Shown here piece after piece: positions 1-5,549 of a DNA stretch of 7,436 bases. Each line of letters opens with the position of its first letter. Within the stretch, counting starts at the first letter, position 1. The position numbers and the translations under genes are program-made. The notes beneath the pieces were generated by a model. That model saw only the letters and a list, made by a program, of their open reading frames with translations, did not search any database and was not told the origin of the DNA. Source of the stretch: an uncultured Oscillospiraceae bacterium (GTDB taxonomy: Bacteria; Bacillota; Clostridia; Oscillospirales; Acutalibacteraceae); NCBI GenBank assembly GCA_958354085.1, contig CATWUX010000112.1, positions 1 to 7,436 on the forward strand. Direction: 5' to 3'.

Positions 1-607
1 CGTACAGTGCGATAAATGTCAGCGTCAGCGCACCCATCGCGGAAAGGAAAAATACCTGAAAGTTGTTGCCGACAAACGCGTTCATCTCTTTCGTGGACGA
101 CGAACTGAGCACATACCCCAGCACCTGCCGCTGCTCCGTCAAAATCGGCGCACCGACCGTATACCGCGGATGCGCGTATAAGTCTCCCATCGTACCGACC
201 GCAAAATATTCCTTGCCGTTCAAAATCGTCGTCTGCAGCTCCTGCAGCACGGCATCCGTCAGCTTCTGATCCACATGCGTGCACGCATCGCTTTCCGAGC
301 ACAGCAGCACCTGTCCTTCATGATCAAGGATCAGCACGCTGGCGTCGGTCAGCTGCGTCAGAATATCCAGAAACGGCTCCATCGTATCGGCGTAGATATG
401 ATAGCTGCCGTCGCCGCTGGGGTTGCGCAGCAGATTTTGAGACGTATGATCCGCAATCAGCTGTGCGCTTTCGGACAAAGTCCCACACTTTTCACTGACC
501 CAGTAATGTGTTGAAAAAAAGATCTGCATACCGCCCATCGCCAGAAAGCTGGTGATGATGATCAGCGACATCACCGTATAATATTTGGAAAAAATACTTT
601 TGAACAC
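1..607 (-). CDS. Sensor histidine kinase, N-terminal sensor half (partial, runs off left edge)
   Basis: This is the first 202 codons of a membrane sensor that follows its response regulator after a 34-nt gap. Seen: the frame starts at GTG (607-605), with an in-frame TGA two codons upstream and a GAGGTGA ribosome binding site at 620-614. A membrane helix lies at about residues 10-31, an extracytoplasmic region at about 32-182, and a second helix begins near 183 and continues off the edge. The outer region contains VLILDHEGQVLL (91-102) and GAPILTEQRQVLGYVLSS (152-169), a pattern typical of PAS-like/Cache (PDC) sensor domains. HAMP, His-box and ATPase domains are outside the window, so the kinase call is inferred from topology and from the adjacent OmpR-type regulator. 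The ligand is unknown. It probably autophosphorylates in response to an extracellular signal and passes phosphate to Asp54 of the regulator. Confidence 0.8.
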   Translation of the reverse strand, partial: MFKSIFSKYYTVMSLIIITSFLAMGGMQIFFSTHYWVSEKCGTLSESAQLIADHTSQNLLRNPSGDGSYHIYADTMEPFLDILTQLTDASVLILDHEGQVLLCSESDACTHVDQKLTDAVLQELQTTILNGKEYFAVGTMGDLYAHPRYTVGAPILTEQRQVLGYVLSSSSTKEMNAFVGNNFQVFFLSAMGALTLTFIALY

Positions 608-613
608 GCGCGC

Positions 614-620
614 TCACCTC
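614..620 (-). promoter_or_regulatory. Ribosome binding site deciding the GTG start of the sensor kinase
   Basis: GAGGTGA lies 6 nt before GTG (607-605). The TGA inside this motif is in frame with the gene, so no longer start is possible. The next in-frame ATG (codon 13) falls inside the first membrane helix and has no such site. Confidence 0.75.
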
Positions 621-641
621 ACCGACGCGGGCAAGAGAAAT

Positions 642-1343
642 TTACGCTTCCTCTTTGTCCTTGACCTCAAATTTGTACCCGACGCCCCATACGGTTTTCA
701 GCGTCCACTGATCGGAAACGCCGTCCAGCTTTTCCCGCAGACGTTTGACGTGTACATCCACCGTGCGGCTGTCGCCGTAATATTCAAAGCCCCATACCTC
801 GTCCAGCAGCTGGTCGCGCGTATACACGCGGTTCGGGTTGCTGGCCAGATGATAGATCAGCTCCATCTCCTTGGGCGGCGTGTCGATCTGCTTGCCGTCC
901 ACCCGCAGCTCATAGTTTTCCATATTGATGTACAGCTTGTCAAATTTGACCTCGCGCAGCTTTTTCACATCCTGCGCGCCGCTGCGGCGCAAAACCGCTT
1001 TTACCCGCGCGATAACCTCTTTGGCCTCGAACGGCTTGACAACATAGTCGTCCGCCCCCAGTTCCAGCCCCAGCACCTTGTCAAACACTTCGCTTTTCGC
1101 CGTCAACATAATAATGGGGCACTGCGATTTTTTCCGGATCTCGCGGCAAACCTGCCAGCCGTCCAGCTGCGGCATCATGACATCCAGCAGCATCAGATCC
1201 GGTTTCTCGTTATCAAACATCTCCAGCGCCTTAGCGCCGTTAGGGGCGATAACCGCATCAAAGCCCTCTTTTTCCAGATACAGGCGCAGCAGCTCGCAAA
1301 TGTTGCTGTCATCGTCCACGACCATGATTTTGTTCCCCGCCAT
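642..1343 (-). CDS. OmpR/PhoB-family response regulator
   Basis: A 233-residue DNA-binding response regulator, normal length for the family. Receiver domain, residues about 4-120: acidic pocket D10-D12, phosphoacceptor Asp54 in LLDVMMP, switch residue Thr81 in IIMLTA, and Lys103 in the VVKPF motif. Winged-helix effector domain, about 130-228: it includes TPPKEMELIYHLASNPNRV, the recognition-helix region DSRTVDVHVKRLREKL, and the wing ending VWGVGYKFE. Every key residue is present, so it should be a phosphorylation-dependent regulator. It is the first gene of an operon with the downstream sensor kinase. The ATG at 1343 is preceded by AGAGAGG about 10 nt upstream. It resembles generic Firmicutes regulators of the PhoP/WalR/ResD type, but I cannot assign it to a named one, so the regulon is unknown. 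Confidence 0.96.
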   Translation of the reverse strand: MAGNKIMVVDDDSNICELLRLYLEKEGFDAVIAPNGAKALEMFDNEKPDLMLLDVMMPQLDGWQVCREIRKKSQCPIIMLTAKSEVFDKVLGLELGADDYVVKPFEAKEVIARVKAVLRRSGAQDVKKLREVKFDKLYINMENYELRVDGKQIDTPPKEMELIYHLASNPNRVYTRDQLLDEVWGFEYYGDSRTVDVHVKRLREKLDGVSDQWTLKTVWGVGYKFEVKDKEEA

Positions 1344-1517
1344 GAAAAACCATCCTCTCTTTTAAATCCGTTTTACCGGTTATGTTCGCCTAAACGACCG
1401 GCCGTCTCACGGAAAGCCGGGAGGCTCCGCCCACCCGCCATACCGATAACGCCCGCCGGGAAAACATTCGCTCCCCCGTATATTTATAAGTTTACCAGAT
1501 TTGTTTCATGGTGTATG
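1344..1517 (-). other. Long GC-rich leader upstream of the response regulator
   Basis: This stretch has no supportable gene. It is the likely 5' untranslated leader of the two-component operon. It is strikingly GC-rich at 1395-1460 between AT-rich ends. A small hairpin can be drawn: CCGGC (1398-1402) with GCCGG (1416-1420), enclosing CGT/ACG. I matched it to no known riboswitch family, and the hairpin has no T tract following it on the minus strand. Confidence 0.35.
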
Positions 1518-1523
1518 AACAAT

Positions 1524-1551
1524 ATTTTAATGTTTTTTCGCTAAATTGCAA
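1524..1551 (-). promoter_or_regulatory. Candidate sigma-A promoter for the two-component operon
   Basis: Read on the minus strand: TTGCAA (1551-1546), a 16-nt spacer, and TAAAAT (1529-1524). This is 4/6 and 5/6 against the sigma-A consensus. Transcription would begin near 1517, leaving a leader of about 174 nt before the regulator. An alternative TATAAA-like box lies near 1490 but lacks a good -35 partner. A short inverted repeat, TTCAT-5-ATGAA (1505-1519), covers the predicted start site and could be an operator. Confidence 0.4.
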
Positions 1552-1630
1552 CCTTTCGGCCATTCGTGCGCTTTTTCGGAGACAATCCCGCGAATCCAAA
1601 GCGCTCCCATCGAAAACCGCGGTAAAATCA

Positions 1631-1659
1631 TTGACTTTTCCCGAAAAACATATTACACT
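1631..1659 (+). promoter_or_regulatory. Sigma-A promoter of glyQS
   Basis: TTGACT (1631-1636), a 17-nt spacer, and TACACT (1654-1659). This is 5/6 at -35 and 4/6 at -10 with ideal spacing. Transcription should begin near 1666, giving a leader of only about 34 nt. That leaves no room for a T-box riboswitch, the common tRNA-sensing control of synthetase genes in Firmicutes. Confidence 0.75.
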
Positions 1660-1687
1660 GATAAGATAGATATGAATGAAAACTACC

Positions 1688-1693
1688 GGAGGG
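1688..1693 (+). promoter_or_regulatory. Ribosome binding site deciding the glyQS start
   Basis: GGAGGG sits 6 nt before ATG at 1700. An upstream in-frame ATG at 1676 would add eight residues, but it has no ribosome binding site and lies only about 10 nt after the predicted transcription start, so 1700 is preferred. Confidence 0.85.
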
Positions 1694-1699
1694 ACAATC

Positions 1700-3073
1700 A
1701 TGCTGAACAGCGAAAAAACCATGGACAAAATTGTGGCGCTCTGCAAAGGCAGAGGCTTTGTGTATCCCGGCTCGGATATTTACGGCGGCCTTGCCAACAC
1801 GTGGGATTACGGCCCGCTCGGCGTAGAACTGAAAAACAACGTCAAACGCGCCTGGTGGAAAAAATTCGTACAGGAAAGCCCGTATAACGTCGGTCTGGAC
1901 AGCGCCATTCTCATGAATCCGCAAACCTGGGTAGCGTCCGGCCACGTCGGCAACTTTTCCGACCCGCTGATGGACTGCAAAAGCTGCAAAACCCGTCACC
2001 GCGCGGATAAGCTCATCGAAGACACCGGCGTCATCCCCGCCGGCTGGAGCTTCGCCCAGATGAAGGAATACATCGACAGCCACGGCATTGACTGCCCGGC
2101 CTGCGGCAAGCACGATTTCACCGACATCCGCACGTTTAATCTCATGTTCAAGACCTTTCAGGGCGTGACCGAGGATGCGAAAAACGAGCTGTACCTCCGT
2201 CCGGAGACCGCGCAGGGTATTTTTGTCAATTTCGGCAACATTCAGCGCTCCACCCGCAAAAAGATCCCGTTCGGCGTGGCGCAGATCGGCAAAAGCTTCC
2301 GCAACGAGATCACGCCCGGCAATTTCACTTTCCGCACCCGTGAATTTGAGCAGATGGAGCTGGAATTTTTCTGCAAACCCGGCACCGATCTCGACTGGTT
2401 CGCCTACTGGAAGAATTATTGCAAGGATTGGCTGCTCACCATGGGCATCCGCGAGGAAAACCTCAAGCTGCGCGACCATGAGCAGGAGGAGCTGTCCCAT
2501 TATTCCAAGGCCACCACGGACTTCGAGTTCCTGTTCCCGTTCGGCTGGGGCGAGCTGTGGGGCATCGCTGACCGCACCGACTTCGACCTGAGCCAGCACA
2601 GCAAGCATTCCGGCCAGAAGCTGGATTATTTCGATCCCGAAACCAACGAGCGGTATATCCCGTATGTGATCGAACCGTCCCTCGGCGCCGACCGCGTCGT
2701 GCTCGCGTTCCTGTGCGATGCCTACGACGAAGAGGTCGTGGACGAGAAGGATACCCGCGTTGTATTGCGGCTGCATCCCGCGCTCGCGCCCTTCAAGGCG
2801 GCCGTTCTGCCGCTGTCCAAAAAGCTGAGCGAGGAAGCGCTGAAGGTACACGATCTGCTGGCCAAGCAGTTTATGGTGGACTTCGACGATGCCGGCTCGA
2901 TCGGCAAACGCTATCGTCGTGAAGATGAGATCGGCACGCCGTTCTGCATCACATTCGACTTTGACAGCCTGGAGGACGGCTGTGTCACGGTGCGCGACCG
3001 CGATACGATGCAGCAGGAACGCATTGCGATCGATCAGCTGACGGCTTATATTCAGGAAAAACTGGTTTTTTAA
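1700..3073 (+). CDS. glyQS: Glycine--tRNA ligase, single-chain alpha2 type
   Basis: A 457-residue class II aminoacyl-tRNA synthetase that charges tRNA-Gly with glycine using ATP in the cytoplasm. It is the homodimeric form (also annotated glyS), not the split GlyQ/GlyS alpha-beta enzyme. Seen: the N-terminal block GRGFVYPGSDIYGG (17-30) followed by WDYGPLG; a four-Cys insert, C93-x2-C96 and C132-x2-C135, suggesting a zinc site; RPETAQGIF (167-175); motif 2 FRNEITPGNFTFRTREFEQME (200-220); and motif 3 GADR (329-332). The C-terminal third (about 360-457, starting near HPALAPFKAAVLPLSKK) is the anticodon-binding domain. Full length, with no missing key residue seen. It has its own promoter and is followed by a hairpin terminator, so it looks monocistronic. 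It is transcribed away from the two-component operon and converges with the cortex genes. Confidence 0.97.
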   Translation: MLNSEKTMDKIVALCKGRGFVYPGSDIYGGLANTWDYGPLGVELKNNVKRAWWKKFVQESPYNVGLDSAILMNPQTWVASGHVGNFSDPLMDCKSCKTRHRADKLIEDTGVIPAGWSFAQMKEYIDSHGIDCPACGKHDFTDIRTFNLMFKTFQGVTEDAKNELYLRPETAQGIFVNFGNIQRSTRKKIPFGVAQIGKSFRNEITPGNFTFRTREFEQMELEFFCKPGTDLDWFAYWKNYCKDWLLTMGIREENLKLRDHEQEELSHYSKATTDFEFLFPFGWGELWGIADRTDFDLSQHSKHSGQKLDYFDPETNERYIPYVIEPSLGADRVVLAFLCDAYDEEVVDEKDTRVVLRLHPALAPFKAAVLPLSKKLSEEALKVHDLLAKQFMVDFDDAGSIGKRYRREDEIGTPFCITFDFDSLEDGCVTVRDRDTMQQERIAIDQLTAYIQEKLVF

Positions 3074-3086
3074 CAGGTTAACAGGT
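3071..3086 (+). repeat. Perfect tandem 8-bp repeat spanning the glyQS stop codon
   Basis: TAACAGGT occurs twice back to back (3071-3078 and 3079-3086). The first copy contains the TAA stop. The second TAA is not in frame. It may be a small replication-slippage duplication; no function can be inferred. Confidence 0.7.
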
Positions 3087-3090
3087 CATC

Positions 3091-3138
3091 AAAAAAGGCC
3101 GGTAGAATCGTTGTCAGAACGATCCTACCGGCATTTTT
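3091..3138. terminator. Bidirectional intrinsic terminator between glyQS and the deacetylase gene
   Basis: A 15-bp stem with one A-C mismatch pairs 3098-3112 with 3118-3132 around a 5-nt loop (3113-3117). On the plus strand it is followed by A then TTTTT (3134-3138), terminating glyQS. On the minus strand the A6 at 3091-3096 reads as T6 after the hairpin, so the same element can terminate the converging carboxypeptidase/deacetylase unit, whose last stop codon is at 3193-3195. Confidence 0.88.
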
Positions 3139-3192
3139 ATTAGAATTCGACACAGGCTTTTTGTAACATCTCCCATTTCTTACATATTTATC

Positions 3193-3993
3193 TTACAAAT
3201 CTGCCAATGTACCGAAGGTATACCCCATTTCTTTCCACTTTGTCAGCAGCTCGTCAAGAATCTCCGCGTTTGTTTTGGAGGTGCTGTGCAGCAGCACAAT
3301 CGCGCCGGGATGGATGCGGGACAGCAATTTGCTGAACGCCTGCTCCTTTGTCGGCTGTTTATCCACATACCAGTCCACATAGGCCAGGCTCCAGAAAAAG
3401 GTTTTATATCCCAGCTCCTTGGCCTGCTGCAGATTCTGCTCGCTGTACTTTCCCTGCGGAGGGCGGTAGAATTTCACCATATCCTGCCCGGTCGTTTCTT
3501 TATACAGCGTTTCCAGTGATTCCAGCTCCTGCCGGAACGCAGCGATATCCGAAATTTTCGACATATCCGGATGGTGATAGGTATGGTTGCCGACCGTATG
3601 CCCCTCCTCCACCATGCGGCGCACCAGATCCGGGCTGGTTTCGATATAATTGCCGACCACAAAGAAGGTCGCTTTCACCCCGTGCTTTTTGAGCGCGTCC
3701 AGTATGGCCGGCGTATAGCCGTTTTCATACCCGGCGTCAAACGTCAGATAGATCACCTTGCTGTTCGTGTCGCCCAGAAAATACGCATCGACCGCTTTCA
3801 GCTCCGCCGGGCTGGCGTTCCCCGTAGGCGGCTTGCCGTTTTCATGAAAGCCCAGCCCCCAGTTTCCGGCTTTGCCGGCGGTTGCCACCGATTCCGGCGC
3901 CAGCAAGCAGCACGTGACCACCGCGGTCATGGCCAACAACGCCAGACAGCCGATCACATAACGCAGCTGCCGCCGCCCCAATATCACAAACAT
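3193..3993 (-). CDS. pdaA: PdaA-like polysaccharide deacetylase (muramic delta-lactam synthesis, spore cortex)
   Basis: A 266-residue membrane-anchored carbohydrate esterase family 4 protein. A single hydrophobic segment at about 12-32 acts as signal or anchor, with the NodB-type domain outside. Seen: TFDAGYENGY (84-93) with catalytic-base candidate Asp86; the metal-binding pair His137/His141 in NHTYHHP; RPPQGKYS (177-184); FFWSLAYVDW (199-208); and HPGAIVLLHS (228-237) with His236. The front region WGLGFHENGKPP and the ending KEMGYTFGTLADL match Bacillus PdaA as I know it. PdaA removes the N-acetyl group from muramic acid lacking its peptide, a step towards the cortex delta-lactam needed for germination. 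The second Asp of the usual TFDD motif is Ala here; PdaA is also known to vary there. Start chosen from AAAGGCGG (4007-4000), 6 nt before ATG. It begins 18 nt after the carboxypeptidase stop, so it is probably cotranscribed. Confidence 0.9.
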   Translation of the reverse strand: MFVILGRRQLRYVIGCLALLAMTAVVTCCLLAPESVATAGKAGNWGLGFHENGKPPTGNASPAELKAVDAYFLGDTNSKVIYLTFDAGYENGYTPAILDALKKHGVKATFFVVGNYIETSPDLVRRMVEEGHTVGNHTYHHPDMSKISDIAAFRQELESLETLYKETTGQDMVKFYRPPQGKYSEQNLQQAKELGYKTFFWSLAYVDWYVDKQPTKEQAFSKLLSRIHPGAIVLLHSTSKTNAEILDELLTKWKEMGYTFGTLADL

Positions 3994-4011
3994 ATGGTAC
4001 CGCCTTTCTGA

Positions 4012-5262
4012 TTACACCAACAGCGCACGCAGCAGCTGGCCCAACGCGGCGGAAAAGGTCATGCGCGGCACTTCCTCCGCCGCACGGATGGGATATTCCG
4101 CTACCTGCTTGCCGTCCAGCATCAGCCGCAACTGCCCGCGCAGCTGCCCCTTGATGACCGGCGCCTCCACATCCTCCGCCAATTCCATCGTGGTGGTCAC
4201 ATTTTTCTCCTGCCCTTTACGGATGAGCAGCGGCTGCGGCGGATCCAGCAGCGTTTCCACCTCCGCTGTCAGGCCATGCAGCACCTTGACCGGACGCAGC
4301 TGCGCCGGGTCCACCTCCGGGGTGTAAACCGCATAATTGGCAAAGCCGTAATCCAACATTTTACGCGCGCCGCCGAACCGTTCATCGGTGGTCGTACACC
4401 CCAGGATGACCGCAATCATGCCCATGCCGCCCCGCTCCGCCGTGGCGGACAGGCAATGTCCCGCCTTCTGTGTCGTACCGGTTTTCAAACCGGTGGCTCC
4501 CGCATAGTGGCGCACCAGCTTATTGGTATTGACCAGCTGCGATTTGCCGTCCCGCAGCGTATCCATCCAAATCGTGGTAAATTGCGTAATGTCCTTGTGC
4601 TGAATCAGGGCGCGCGACATCAGCGCGACGTCATGCGCGCTGGAATACGCGTCGTCGCTCAAACCGCTGCAATCCAAAAACTTCGTGTCGTTCATTCCCA
4701 GCTCCGCCGCCCGTGCGTTCATCTGTGCAACAAAGCCCTCGATGGAACCGCTGACATACTCCGCCAGCGCGGCACAGGCATCGTTCGCGGACACAACGGC
4801 GGCCGCTTTGAGCAATTCCCGCACGGTCATGACCTCCCCCTCTTCCAGCCAAATCTGCGAACCGCCCATGGAGGCGGCTGTGGCGGAGCAGGTTACATTG
4901 TCGTCATAGGCGATCATGCCGTTTTCAATCGCCTCCATGACCAACAGCAGCGTCATGATCTTGGTGACGGAAGCGATCGGCAGCTTTTCGTGGGAATTCT
5001 TTTCAAACAGGATATTGCCGCCGGCCACATCCATCAGCACCGCGGATTTGCCGCCGACCTCCAGCGCGGCGGCCTCCGCCGGCACAGGGCCGACCGGCGC
5101 CCAGGCTTTTTCATCCTCTTTTATCAATTTGTCGACTTTTTCACCCGACTCGATTTCATACATCCATTCCGGCGCCTTTTCCGCAGCCTGAACGACACTT
5201 CCCCCCAACGCCAGCACCAAGCACAACAACAAGGCAATGCTGCTCTTCCAAAATTTGTTCAT
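4012..5262 (-). CDS. DacF/PBP5-like D-alanyl-D-alanine carboxypeptidase (peptidase family S11)
   Basis: A 416-residue exported penicillin-binding protein that removes the terminal D-Ala from peptidoglycan pentapeptides, lowering cross-linking. Seen: a signal peptide, residues 1-27, with hydrophobic core 9-20 and likely cleavage after VQAA; the serine-enzyme motifs S98-V-T-K101, S158-A-N160 and K260-T-G262; and the context NTNKLVRHYAGATGLKTGTT, characteristic of the DacF/DacB group. A C-terminal beta domain (about 285-395) is followed by an amphipathic tail, LGQLLRALLV, likely a membrane anchor. An upstream in-frame ATG at 5319 would add 19 charged residues before the signal peptide; AGAGGAG (5278-5272) 9 nt before 5262 supports the shorter start. 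It shares an operon with the PdaA-like deacetylase, which points to a sporulation role (dacF by inference), but a vegetative DacA-like role cannot be excluded. Confidence 0.93.
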   Translation of the reverse strand: MNKFWKSSIALLLCLVLALGGSVVQAAEKAPEWMYEIESGEKVDKLIKEDEKAWAPVGPVPAEAAALEVGGKSAVLMDVAGGNILFEKNSHEKLPIASVTKIMTLLLVMEAIENGMIAYDDNVTCSATAASMGGSQIWLEEGEVMTVRELLKAAAVVSANDACAALAEYVSGSIEGFVAQMNARAAELGMNDTKFLDCSGLSDDAYSSAHDVALMSRALIQHKDITQFTTIWMDTLRDGKSQLVNTNKLVRHYAGATGLKTGTTQKAGHCLSATAERGGMGMIAVILGCTTTDERFGGARKMLDYGFANYAVYTPEVDPAQLRPVKVLHGLTAEVETLLDPPQPLLIRKGQEKNVTTTMELAEDVEAPVIKGQLRGQLRLMLDGKQVAEYPIRAAEEVPRMTFSAALGQLLRALLV

Positions 5263-5299
5263 GGTTTTCGGCTCCTCTCGTAATCGTAACCTTACCATA

Positions 5300-5328
5300 A
5301 CCATATGCGCACATGGCACAGGCTATGC
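5300..5328 (-). promoter_or_regulatory. Possible sporulation-sigma-like promoter of the carboxypeptidase/deacetylase unit
   Basis: On the minus strand, GCATA (5328-5324), a 16-nt spacer and CATATGGT (5307-5300) loosely resemble the forespore/mother-cell sigma promoter layout (GnATA ... CATAnnnT). Transcription would start near 5293, giving a leader of about 30 nt. No good sigma-A pair was found here: TATAAAAT at 5348-5341 lacks a proper -35. Weak evidence; part of the match comes from the TATGCGC direct repeat. Confidence 0.2.
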
Positions 5329-5330
5329 GC
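5304..5330 (+). repeat. 7-bp direct repeat (TATGCGC) spaced two helical turns
   Basis: TATGCGC occurs at 5304-5310 and 5324-5330, 20 bp start to start, upstream of the carboxypeptidase gene. Two sites on the same face of the helix could bind a dimeric regulator, but the words are short and this may be chance. Confidence 0.3.
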
Positions 5331-5430
5331 GTCCCACCGGATTTTATACAGCGAGCCGACTCTGCTTTTCCAAAAAGTTATTAAATTCTTCAAAATATCT
5401 TACACAACGAATATAAATTATCGGAATGTA

Positions 5431-5460
5431 TTGACAGATTTCGCAGGAGAGCGTTATACT
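5431..5460 (+). promoter_or_regulatory. Strong sigma-A promoter of the zinc-ribbon membrane protein gene
   Basis: TTGACA (5431-5436), an 18-nt spacer and TATACT (5455-5460): 6/6 at -35 and 5/6 at -10. Transcription should begin near 5467. The leader of about 83 nt holds GAAAA-2-TTTTC (5469-5480) at the start site and a hairpin with an 8-bp stem (5486-5493 with 5509-5516). The strong vegetative-type promoter contrasts with the opposite-facing cortex genes. Confidence 0.8.
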
Positions 5461-5485
5461 ATAAACAGGAAAATGTTTTCAACGA

Positions 5486-5516
5486 AAGAAAGCGTCTGCG
5501 GCCAATTTGCTTTCTT
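5486..5516 (+). other. Leader hairpin upstream of the zinc-ribbon gene
   Basis: AAGAAAGC (5486-5493) pairs perfectly with GCTTTCTT (5509-5516) around a 15-nt loop. It ends 18 nt before the ribosome binding site (5535-5541). No T tract follows, so it is not a terminator. It could stabilise the mRNA or be incidental. Confidence 0.35.
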
Positions 5517-5534
5517 CCAAGCCACCATATTCTG

Positions 5535-5541
5535 AGGAGGG
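5535..5541 (+). promoter_or_regulatory. Ribosome binding site of the zinc-ribbon gene
   Basis: AGGAGGG lies 8 nt before ATG at 5550 and fixes the start of the long open frame that leaves the window. Confidence 0.85.
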
Positions 5542-5549
5542 TACATCGT

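Noticed and set aside
63..514. Two short plus-strand frames near the left edge
   Set aside because: They lie opposite the sensor kinase coding strand and show no domain or start signals.
585..1544. A 319-codon plus-strand open frame opposite the response regulator
   Set aside because: Antisense shadow of a conserved OmpR-type gene; the translation is His/Gln/Arg-rich with no motif.
1676..1699. Eight-residue N-terminal extension of glyQS from ATG 1676
   Set aside because: No ribosome binding site and only about 10 nt from the predicted transcription start; ATG 1700 has GGAGGG at ideal spacing.
1628..2851. A 407-codon minus-strand open frame opposite glyQS
   Set aside because: It lies wholly antisense to a clearly real synthetase, its translation shows no recognisable domain, and it lacks a promoter and a ribosome binding site. 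Long antisense frames are common in GC-biased coding DNA.
4276..5283. A 335-codon plus-strand open frame opposite the carboxypeptidase
   Set aside because: Antisense shadow; the opposite strand carries all three penicillin-binding motifs and a signal peptide.
5263..5319. 19-residue N-terminal extension of the carboxypeptidase
   Set aside because: It would place charged residues before a textbook signal peptide, and the ribosome binding site at 5272-5278 lies inside it and serves ATG 5262.
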